A stretch of 64,000 nt of DNA from Choristoneura fumiferana (Eukaryota > Arthropoda > Insecta > Lepidoptera > Tortricidae): the NCBI RefSeq assembly GCF_025370935.1, contig NC_133499.1, positions 199,591-263,590 on the forward strand. Direction: 5' to 3'. Below the pieces are notes generated by a model. The model ran no database searches. It worked only from the letters and a program-made list of their open reading frames with translations, and was not told the origin of the DNA. The translations under genes and the position numbers were made by a program. Shown piece after piece: positions 11,189 through 23,300 of the stretch (its first letter is position 1; every line of letters begins with the position of its first letter).

Positions 11189-11378
11189 ATGAAAGCAACA
11201 GAGAAAAAACGCAAAATCAAGAAGAAACCGATAGACAAGTCCAAAAAACAGCAAGTGGCCGTCGTAGCGCAGGAAATTAAGTTCGCCAGATTGTTGTCGG
11301 GGAATGAGAAGAAAACGCGCGATCGGGTGCTCCGCGCTTTGAAAAAGTGGCTTCTCAATTGTTTTGAAAAGAATTACG
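11189..11378 (+). CDS. RRP1: RRP1 exon 1
   Basis: 190 nt from ATG. A basic nuclear-localisation-like N-terminus is followed by IKFARLLSGNEKKTRDR and LRALKKWLLNCFEKNY, the first helices of the Nop52 domain. Donor GTATTT at 11379. The open frame continues into the intron to 11590, but that part is hydrophobic and not conserved. Confidence 0.88.
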
Positions 11379-14300
11379 GTATTTATGATATGTTAAATGT
11401 TGTTTTTGGTGTTATATTAAGTGATTTTTTCATTCTGTTTGAGTTGCAACATAACCTTAAAACATACTTATACAGCGTATACAAACACGCATTTCGAATT
11501 AAAATAACGTTACACAGACTGTGGAGAATCAGTAAGCGTACTCGTGTAATACGCATAAATGCCAAAAACAGTTTAAAAATGATCTGCTAGTCGCAAAAAT
11601 CACTTAAAAAGATAATTTCTTATTTTTCCACTTCTACATCTCCTATCTCATCTGTAGGTGGTCACAGAGCAAAGCTATTCAAATAAAAGATGCTTATTTT
11701 ATCGCACTCTATACAATACAATCATTTAAAAAAAGGGTTATCAGAACAAAAAAAAAACTTCAAAATAATAAAAAATTCATACTAATTTTGGTTGATATTA
11801 TTTCTTTTTAATCCCCCACGCAAAAAGACGGGTGTTATAAGTTTAACCGCTATGTGTGTCTGTATATCTGTGTGTGTCTGTCTGTGGCACCATAGGTCTT
11901 AAACAGGTGGACCGATTTTAATGCGGTTTATTTTATTTGACAGCAGGTTAAGATTGTTTATTTGGAATCTTTTTGTATTTTTTATTTTCTGGTTTTTCTG
12001 TGCATCTATATTTCAGTTTGTATTTTAAATTTTTGAAAGCAGATTTTCTAGCGATGGTTCTTAAACATGTTTTATCAAAATCAGTTCAGCCGTCTTTTGA
12101 GATATTCACAGTCAGGGGTTTTCCAACTTTTTGTTGGTTAGGTTATTTGAAAATGATAGGTCTTTTTTGATTCCCATGTTTTTAATGCTTTTTATGAAGT
12201 AATTTTTTTTTAAGTATGTTATGGGGGCCCCTTTGGTAAAGTCTGACCTGCAACTTTAAATGGTTCGACAAATACTCTGCAAAGTTTAATATTTTATTAT
12301 TAGAATTAAATTTTGACAACCAGATGGCCTAGTGGTTAGAGAACCTGACTACGAAGCTTGAGGTCCCGGGTTCGATTCCCGTGTTGGGGCAGATATTTGT
12401 ATGAAAAATACGAATGTTTGTTCTCGGGTCTTGGGTGTTTAAGTATGTATCTATCTATATAATAATATTTATCTGTTGCTTAGTTGTACCCATAACACAA
12501 GCTTTGCTAAGCTTACTTTGGTACTAGGTCAATTGGTGTGAATTGTCCCGTGATATTTATTTTTATTTATTTATTTAATTTTGTATTTTTGTTAATTTTT
12601 CCAGAATTTAAGGAGGATGATTTCACAAGGGTTTGGAAAGGGCTCTTCTATGCTGTGTGGATGTCTGACAAACCTCTTGTTCAGGTGTGTATGTTTTGAA
12701 TCCATCACCTATCTCACATGATGTAAATACCAGTGACTATGAGCTGGTCTATACATCTATCAAGACTTTGCATGGCTTAAAATTTTTCACCAAAATTTTA
12801 GATGTAAAATATTACAGAAAGAAAACTCCTTTTTGATTTTTAAAATGACTTAATTGGCATTCATACATTTTATTATATTGAATCCTGTATGAACTGATAC
12901 GGAATCTATCCCACCAAATGGTAAAAAAAAGGCCAAGAGCGTGTCGTACATGCCTAGGATAGGGTACCGTAGCCATTACGAAAAATCAATAATATTTTTC
13001 TAAGGATTTGTATTATGTACTGAATCTTCCAACTTTAGGTATATTTTATTTATACCTTAGGCTGCTATTTACTCTTAAACTACTAATAATTCTCAAGCAA
13101 TCTTAGCTGCTATAATTTTTTTTGTAAATTTAATATATTTACTACCATTCTGTTTTTTTTCAAATTTTTCCACCCAACAGTTTAGATTTATATGGCGGGG
13201 GGTGCTCGATTTCAAAGATAATTTGCACTTTATAGTTAAATTGTTTTAGCAACCCCCAATGGTTTTAAAGGACCTATCCAACAACACCCCACAATATAGG
13301 GTTACTCGAGAGAAAAGAAATCACCCTAACTTTACATCTATGGGAGGTACAATAAAAAAAAAAACCTTTTTTTTTATTGCACCACTGTCGGCGTGACTGA
13401 TATGTTAAATTACAGCTTTCTAGTACTAACGGTGTCTGAGCTTACCTACGGACAGACAGACGGACAGACATGGCGAAACTATAAGGGTTCCTAGTTGACT
13501 ACGGAACCCTAAGAACTAGTATTCATTTCCTTGAAATTGTTAATGTTTTTTCATTGTTTTCCTCTTAATTAAGATGCATTATTTGCATTTGGCTAAAAAT
13601 AATGGGTGTCGTAAAATTATGGCTGTTTTTATTTGCCATATCATGGGTTCATTTGCAGTTCAAACACTTGAGGTAGGGTTTTTTTTCCAAAATCTTTGAA
13701 TGCAGTTCAAAATCAGAATGAAATGTTTTTTCAGTATAATGATTGATCTATCAACATTGACCTATCTATTTATTGACATATTTAAGAAAAGGATCATGGA
13801 ATTATTACTGGGAAAATGTTATTATAATAATAATGAATTTTTAAATGATAATAGTTTTTAAGTGTCTAGAGTACTTGTTTAATTTTATTATTATTATTAT
13901 TGTTATGGATAATGGGATCACTTAATTCAATTATTTTTCTATTAGATTAAATATTATTATTGACAAATGAATTTGTACGCCGAAAGGCAAAACGTGACGA
14001 ACATTATTGTAAACCTGTGACCATTATGTAAACTTACTCATGTTTTACAAATAAATCATCTTATCTTATCTTATCTTAACAATATTTGAGATACTTTCCC
14101 TCCTTAGCATAGCTGTGGAACACCCTGTTTGTATAGCTCTGCCATTTTGTTAAATTTTCCATATATATTGTCTTGTCAAGTTTGCTAATTTTACAATTTA
14201 ACAATTAACAATGGCTGTGAAGCTTATATAGGAAAAAAAATGTTTTTTCTATTTTGCGAAAACGTTAATTACCATATAGTTCATATCAATGAACCAAGCA

Positions 14301-17300
14301 GTGTGCCGAAGTTAATGGAATAAAAAAAAAACAGTGTATTTAACACTTTCCAACGTTCCAGGAGGACCTGTGCGAGAGCATAGCCGGCATCCTGGACCTG
14401 TTCCCGCCCGAGCAGATCCAGAGCGCGATGCTGCTGGCGCGCGCCGGCTTCAAGATGCTCGCTACGGAGTGGTTCGGGATTGATCAGCATAGGATCGACA
14501 AGTTCCTTATGGTGAGGGCCAAAACGTATGCATAGATACAAATAGATAAAAACTTTAATTCTCATAACAAAAAACGGGTTGGGTCCTGAAGGCCATACTT
14601 GCATTTAGCCCTGGCACAAAGTAGATAATATAACAGAGACACCACCTAGTACAAGCAAATGGTATCACCCTAATACTGGCTGTTCAACTGGCTATTTTTC
14701 TTTCCTTCGATTTTCCAATAGATGGCACCAGTGAGAACACAAATAACACGATACGTATTGCCATCTAGTGAGACACTAAGGATACGGTACACTGACAACA
14801 ACCAACAAGCTCACCAACTGAGCCTAGACGACTAGAGATACGCATGATGTCTCTGTCTTATTTACGTCGTTAGAAGAGAATGACATGTTTCTCTCAAATA
14901 ACGTAAGTAAAGCCGAGTATACCGACCACTACAACACGATTTTACTTGCAAGTCTAAACTCGGGTTAAGTCTTCCTGAAACTTAGACAATTTTGTAATCA
15001 TGGCATTGGATAAACAAGGCATTTTTCATCTCTTCTGTTCGGAAAGTTTAATTTTCATGGAGATAGCCGGGTGGAAAATTGTGTTTTCATCTCTAGGGTT
15101 TCCACCCAATATTATATTATAGTGCCTATTTTAGTTGTTTTAACTTTTTAATCCCTAAAGGCATAATAATGTGTTTATTATTTTTAAATGATTTTGATAT
15201 AAATGTGGGAATGAGGGTGGATTTGCGGACGAATGATTTGATGTAAACGAGCGACCGAATAAATGAAGACTTATTGTGGAGTGAATGAGACAAGCGAGTG
15301 AGTGAAAGGGATTTAAGATTTGAGTTTTGATCGGGTGAGCCTACATGCTAGTTGTGATTTTTGTTGTTTCCTTGCTATCAGTGTATTCCGTATTTAATAT
15401 TTTTTAATAAACATTTTACTTTTTGCTTAAAAGTTTATTTTGCCTTCAAACGATCCCACATAAATATGATCACAATAATTTTAAATGTATGTTTTATTTA
15501 TAAAATCGATTTAATTCAAAACGGTTTTTATAGTCTATGGTCATTCATTACGAATGGCACATCACTAAGTGGGCGGTGCCCGTCCATGAAGCACGGTATT
15601 CTCTGTAGTACATTGTACCGAAAATTATTCTGAATTATTTCACGTGCGTGATCTGTTAAAAGTTAAATAAACGATTGGAACGACAATATGTTCTTGAACA
15701 GTTGGTGCGGCGTTACCTCCGCGGGGCGCTGCGCTGCGTGCAACGGAGCGGTTGGAGCGAGACAGCCTGCGACCACTTCGCCGGCATGCTGGCACACAAG
15801 GACGGTGAGTTTGGAAACCGGTCAAGTGCGAGGCGGACTCGCGCACGAACGGTTCCGTACCATTATCTATACAACATCAGATATTAGCAAAAAAAAACAC
15901 GTTTGTTGTATGGGAGCCGCCCTTAAATATTAATTTTATTCTGTTATTATTATTTGTTGTTATAGCGGCAACAGAATAATCTGTGGAAATTTCAACTGTC
16001 TAGCTATCACGGTTCATGAGATACAGCCTGGTGACAGACGGACGGACGGGTGGACGGACAGCGAAGTCTTAGTAATAAAAACCGGCCAAGAGCGTGCCGG
16101 AAGCCAGCCATTACGAAAAAAATGAGTAATTTTACGCCTAATGCCTGGTATTTGGCCTGTCTTTTGCCAGGCCCTTGGCGCCGTGTTCGATAAACGAATA
16201 CCACGCGGGCGGAGCCGCGGGCAAAAGCTAGTCCTCTTATATATATTTCCCTTCGCAGGCATCCTAGCTCTGAACACACCGCTCTTCGCTCGCAACGCGA
16301 TCTCTATGTCGCTGCACGTCGCCGATTGTTACCTGGAGGAGATTTCCAAGGTAACTTAAGCGTAAAGATGTGAATTTTGTTGTTACATAAATATTGATAA
16401 ATATTTCATTTTTTAATACAAGCTTTTTCTGCCGACTGTACTTTTTGTTGACTGTACTCGCATTGCCACCCAAACTACATTAGCATACCAAATTTTAAGT
16501 CGATGCCATTACCCGTTGAAGAGTTCCGTCCTGCGGAGACGATCCTGGCCAGACTACCAGGACGTCACTACCAGATTATTGTATTGTCACGCGATTTACA
16601 TAAGTATTCCAAATTTGAAGTCAATCTGACTACTGGAAGTTGGTCGAGTTTAACTAGCAAGATTTGATTAGAGGCAGACAGAAAGACAACGGTACAGGTG
16701 AAACTAAATAGAAGCTTGTAAAACCGGCCAAGAGCGTGTCGGACACGCCCGAAATAGGGTTCCGTAGCCATTACGAAAAAAATAAGTAAAATTTATCTAA
16801 GGATTTCGTATTTTGTACGGAATATTCCAAGTTCATTTTCATTTCATTCATTTATTGCATATCACATTACAAACATAGATGGAATTATAAATAGGCAGGT
16901 ATAATAAATAATAATAATAAATAAATATCACGGGACAATTCACACCAATTGGCCTAGTCCCAAAGTAAGCTTAGCAAAGCTTGTGTTATGGGTACTAAGC
17001 AACGGATAAATATAATTATATAGATAGATACATACTTAAATACATATTAAACACCCAAGACCCGAGAACAAACATTCGTATTTTTCATACAAATATCTGC
17101 CCCGACACGGGAATCGAACCCGGGACCTCAAGCTTCGTAGTCAGGTTCTCTAACCACTAGGCCATCTGGTCGTCTATACATACACAGGTCTAGGTATACA
17201 TGTGACGCCCTGTTAGGACACAGCAATATTAGAGGGCCAATTAACTATATCATTTTATAAATTGTTTTACATAAAATAAATCTATGGTTACAAATATCTG

Positions 17301-20300
17301 ATATAAATTCTTATTTAATATTATTATTAATGATATACTTCAAACATATATAGTAGCTTAATACCTAATTATTTTACATACTTAGGTAAAGGTAGGGTTA
17401 AGTTTAGGTGTATTTTATACCTTAGGCTGCTATTTACTCTTTCACCATCCAAGCACATCTTAGGTATCAGCGGAGCTTTAGATGGGGTGGGGGGAGGAGG
17501 GTCAAAAATTGCGTTACGTAATAGTTGAAGCCCTTGCTGGTTCCTCCAGGTGTCTATGGGGCGGGTGCCCCCCGCGAGCCTGTGCGTCCTGCTGCGTCCG
17601 TTGGTGCTGTACGTGTGCCACGGCGCCGCGCCGCCGCTGGCCGCCGCCGCGCGCCGGGTGCTTACCGACCTCATGGCTCACGGAGACGTGCAGGTAAAAA
17701 AGTTTCTCTGAAAATTATTTATATTCTAATTACTAGGTATTAAATATTTATTTATTTAAGGAGAACCAACAGCTAAAACACAATATTTGTAGAAGGAATA
17801 GCAACACAGAGCCAATTACAGGATCCCACAGATAGCCATAGTATACATGTTTAAGCTTAACTTAAACGAGGTGACGCGCACCATAATATCAGACGTCACA
17901 CCATGCTTAACAAAACACCACAGAACTTCAAATGGAATTACTATACTCCTCAACACATAGTACTTACTTATTTCCTTTAAACGAATATTACAACAAAGTT
18001 AAATGATACTTCTATGATATTGGAGTTAAGGACCTTTTATCTACACCCATATAGTAAATCCTCAATTATGCGTTCAAAAACCATAAGTAATGACCATTAC
18101 GACCAGCATACCACCACCACCATGTATCGTAATTCTCATAACGTTACAGAAATCTGTATCGTAATGAGATTTCAAACATAATTACAGCACAGGGAGGGGG
18201 GGGGGTAGCAGCAGGTCGTCACGGGCGTTACCTAGTAAGAGTTACACGTGATAGAGGATTTAATATATGGATATAGATAAAATATTGTATGCAACTGTAG
18301 GTAATTAGGCCTTAAAACACTCATGTGACCCTATTATGAAACGAGGCGTAGCTCGTGTTTTAAGGACCCCTATTACGATACAGTTGCATAAAATACTATA
18401 ATACAATTAATTATTATTATATTATTAAAACGATATAAAATACAGACAACAAAGTGATCCTTCAGTTTTTTTCCTTTGAGGTACGGAACCCTAGAAATAA
18501 TTGGAGATAATGCAATAATAATAATTAATAATTTTAGGAAGACGATGAGGAGGTTAAATCTGACCAGGAGGAGGGCGAAGAGAGTGGGGATGAGGCGCAG
18601 GGCGATGAAGAGCAGAGTGATGAAAATGACAGCGATGATGAGATCACTGATGGGTGAGTTTAGTGATATTTTTGACAATAGTTATTTGTGTCACAAGGGA
18701 GCAAAATGGTGTATTTACGGCGAGGGCGTACATTGTATCCAGAATGTAGCGAAGGATTCTACAATAGCATCCTGAGCGTAGCGAGGGATTCTAAAGTAGA
18801 ATCCTGAGCGTAATGAGGGATTCCAGTGTTAACGCCCATGGTGAAAATAATTTCGCTCCCGAGTGGCTCATACAACTTTTCACACCGAGCATTAAGAAAC
18901 TTGAAAAAAAAAACATTCTAAATATTATTAAAGAACAACCAGCATAGAAAATGGCGTGGCAAAATCTTTTTTTTTCTGATTGCAATCTTTTCATTCGAAT
19001 TGTTTACCAAATGATTTTTTTCTCACTATAGTCTTTTACTGAAGCTTATTTTCATAGTAGAGTTTTTCTCACTTTGAATCGACAGTGCTCTCCTACTTCA
19101 ATGTGCTTTGGGAGTTCTCGGGCCGATGCAAACTTAACATAACCTAAACCTACCTATGTTTCTGGCTCGATCAAAATTAGGGACATTGTTGTTGACACTT
19201 GGGGACATTGTTTTAAACTATCGGAATGAATTGTGCTCTTGATTCTGAGTTTTTCCAAAATTAAAAAAAAGTACACTTAAAAACGCCCAGAGTCGATAAA
19301 TGAGAAGTCGCTATGACAGATCAAAAATGCCGTGAAAATTGATAGAGGATTTAATATATCAATGTAGATAAATGTATGCAACTGTACGTTATTAGGCCTA
19401 ATTACATAACAGTTGCATAAAATAGTATAACAATACAAAACAATACAATACAAATATTCTTTATTGATCACCAAAAACAGTACAAAGACATTACAAAAAT
19501 AAAAAATCAGGTAGACAATAGGCGGTGTTATCGCTAAAAAGCGATCTCTTCCACTATAAAACTCTTCTTATAGCACTTGTGTTTGGTCCCCCAGGCCGCT
19601 GGACCCGCGGGCGGGCCACGTGGACGTGGTCCTGCAAGCCCTGCCGGTGCCGGCGCGCCAGCTGGCGGACATGCTGCGCGCGCAGCTCGCGTCCGCCGCC
19701 GGCGCCGGCCACCGCCGCGCCAGGAAGTGCGTCGCGCTGTGAGTACCAGCATATGAAACACCAATGTCCAATAACCTAACCAAAAAAGTTGGTAAACCCC
19801 CGACTTTGTCATTTCAAAGTTCAACTTCAACAAAGAACTAATTTGGATGACACATGTCTAAGAACCATCGCTAGAAAACCTGATTTCAAATAAAAAAGCG
19901 GCTAAGTGCGAGTCGGACTCGCCTATGAAGGGTTCCGTAGCAGCTAGTAATATAATAGAAAAGTTTCCTTTATTTTAAGATTTATGACGTATTAAAAAAA
20001 AACTACTTACTAGATCTCGTTCGAGCCAATTTTCGGTGAAAGTTTGCATGGTAATTGTACATCATATATTTTTTTTAGTTTTATCATTCTTTTATTTTAG
20101 AAGTTGTAGGGGGGGGGGGCACACATTTTACCACTTTGGAAGTGTCTCTCGCGCAAACTATTCAGTTTAGAAAATAAATGATATTATACATTATGCGTAT
20201 CCAATTTATTAAAAGTGTAAACAAACCGATTTCATCTAAATTCTTGTATAAGCACCCACTGGATCGAATCAATAACACATTCATCTATAATTCGTGTCTT

Positions 20301-23300
20301 TTAACTAGACGTCTAATCACTTTTTTCACCAAAATTCACTTGATTTCAATATTTATTTTTCATTTGAAAAATCTTCGTCAATATCTGACATTATTTCTTG
20401 AATGAAACATGTGTATGTCGGCGGCCGATCGTAAAATCCGCCAGATCACGAAATTCCTAGGCATATCGTGAAATGCCGCCATTTCATGAATTGGCTAAGG
20501 GACATCCGCCATATCGTTCATAACTCACCGTTTAGCGATTTGCCTAGTGACGTTTAGGCAGATCATGAAATTCCTAGGCATATCATGAAGCGCCGCCATT
20601 TCATGATTTGGCCAGTTTAGGCAGATCATGAAATTCCTAGGCATATCATGAAACGCCGCCATTTCATGATTTGGCCAGTTTAGGCAGATCATGAAATTCC
20701 TAGGCATATCATGAAACGCCGCCATATCGGTTCTGGCACTTCGCCGGCCGCTGCCGCGGCACGCTCGCTTCGCTCGCTCGGCTCGTGCGTCGTGATCACA
20801 ATTAATACTAACCACTCCTCGCTTCGCTCGTCGTACCTAAATTTTTCTATATAAATAAATAACAACTAGTGAATACTTTATTTACCAACAAAATTCTAAC
20901 CTCTAAAATACGGGCAGACGTCCATGGTTTTTTCACATTGTGCACAGAATCCGTTTGATTCACATAAAAAGAACGGAGCTGATGTTCAAAAGCTTCTTTT
21001 GCACTTATATTTTGAATTCAATCACTATTTACGGTTTAAAGATCATTTTGTTGCGACGCCGACATTTTTCACGCGCTAAACAAACACGGGCGGTCAGCTG
21101 GTCACGGCCGCCATTGCATACGCAGCGCCACCAGTGGCCAAATAAGAAACTATTTTACGATGTGCCCGGTATAGAGCTAGGAATATCGACGAATGCGTTG
21201 CTCTAATCGATCTGCCGTATTATTTCTCAGGCACATCGTGATATGCTGGCCAACGTTTAGGCATATCATGAAATGGCGGCGTTTCACGATATGCCTAGGA
21301 ATTTCGTGATCTGGCGGATTTTACGATCGGCCGCCGACATGTATAATCTGTAGTAGCATAGACTAGCGCAGAGACCCCTAAAACCGCATTCAAATCGGCC
21401 CACCCGTTAAAGAGCTACGGTGTCACAGACAGACACACATAGCGGTTGAACTTATAACACCCCTCTTTTTGCGTCGGGGGTTAAAAACACGTTCCTCGCA
21501 ACACATCCTCGCACATCTTTGGTTGTTAGTACGTTTCTAAACTTGTTTCCAGTCTGGAGCAGTTTGCTGACGGCGGGCACCCGCTGGCGGCGGGGGGGAG
21601 GCCGCCGCCGGTGCTGGAGGCGGGCCCGCCGCTGCGTCCCGCGCGCGCGGCGAGGACCCTGCGCGCTCTGGAGAAGAAGCTGGTCGCCAACGGGGACGAG
21701 CTGGCGCTCAGAGGTGACCTTATTGGATAGGATAGCCGTCATGATGATGATTATTATTATGATAATAATTATTACGGTAATAATGATAATGATTATTATG
21801 ATGATAATTATAATGAAATATAAATTATATTATTAGGAACGATTCGAGGCGGTCTTTTTTATAATATAAAAATATTATTTAAGTTAGCTAGTAGATTTAT
21901 TATTTAGTAGTATTTAGCTCTTAGGCATATGACTGTATTTTCTATAAGTTTATATTCTTAAATAAATTTACTTTTTATTAGTTAATTAAAAAAATATATA
22001 ATGATTATTATGATAACAATAATAATAATTTATTTCCCTTAAAAATTACACACGTATACATAAAAAAAGATGTCTGGCGGACCCCAAACTAGGCCGAGCC
22101 TGTATCTTGACGTCCTGGATAATGATTATGATTATTGCGATAATAATTCTTATGGTAATAATGATAATGATTATTATTATGATGACGATTATTAAGATGA
22201 TGAGCTTAACATAGAAGTGAGGCCACTCTTGCTCGTCATGCTGAACTGATAAAACGTAAAGGTTAGAAAACTACGTTTGCTCCCAACAAGTCACACCCTT
22301 AACTGTCACGGTGTGACTCGTTGGGAATATTTTTACCATATCGAAAATACAAAAATAAGACCAGCACTGGGAATCGTACCCAGGTCCTCGAAAAAAAAAA
22401 ACAAAAAGATTCCAAGAAAACAATCTTAATTTGATTGCTTAATAACGACATCTCTTGTCCGGGTGAGCGCTTAGTTCCAATGGGGTGCTGAAAGTTCCTC
22501 GATGAGGGCTACAGCATAGATGTCGCTAGTGTCGCTGCTTAAGTGACTAAATAGGAAAACAAACAAGCTGAGATATGTGGTGCATAGGAGTAATTCGTGT
22601 CTCTATCACTGTCCAGTGGTGGTGTAGGACCTGGGTTCGTTTCCCAGCGCTGGTCTTATTTTTCTGGTTTTTCTATGCATCTATATTTCAGTTTGTATTT
22701 TCGATATGGGTTTTACGGGGTGACCGTAAAAATAACAAAAAAATTGGAATTGAAATATAAAATACAAAAATATTCCAAAAAACCAATCTTAATATTTTTA
22801 CTAAAAAATCCCAACCAGTTACCCTAAAAAAAAAACCGCTGCGCTCCCGCCTTAGCCTTCTAAACCTAACCTATCCGAGTCGCTTCTGCTCCGAACAGTC
22901 TTGCTCGCTCGCACAAATCATAAGTGTCACTGGTTGGGATTTTTTTTTAGTAAAAATATTCCCAACGAGTGAGTGTGACAGTTAAACGTGACTCGGCGGG
23001 AACAAACCGAAAACTACGGTAAAAAAAAAGATAAATGTACACTTACCTACATATTTAATATAAAAAAAGTACGATAATAATAATAATAAAGTACGATGCG
23101 GACGGGTATGGAGTAGTTTTTTTTTACTTTATTATATAATTTATTCTCAATTTTTTTCTCCTTTTCGTGATTTTGACATTTTTTTTTTTTTATTGTATAA
23201 CTGTTTTTAATAAATTATTATTGTATTATATAGATTATAAATAATAATTTTAAAATTTTCTTTGACATTGTTTGGTTTCTTTTGATTATTTGTGGTTTGA

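Noticed and set aside
11379..11590. RRP1 exon 1 continuing to a stop at 11590
   Set aside because: The frame stays open, but residues after 11378 are hydrophobic and unlike Nop52; the GTATTT donor joins exon 2 in phase to give the conserved WKGLFY block. An intron-retained short form cannot be excluded.
12318..12392. tRNA-like sequence (ctagtggttagag ... gggttcgattccc)
   Set aside because: Head of SINE-A, present seven times in both orientations with a common body.
20525..20815. Minus-strand frame encoding three near-identical 21-residue repeats
   Set aside because: The repeats are the 63 bp tandem unit of MITE-H read in an open frame; no start context, homology or splice support.
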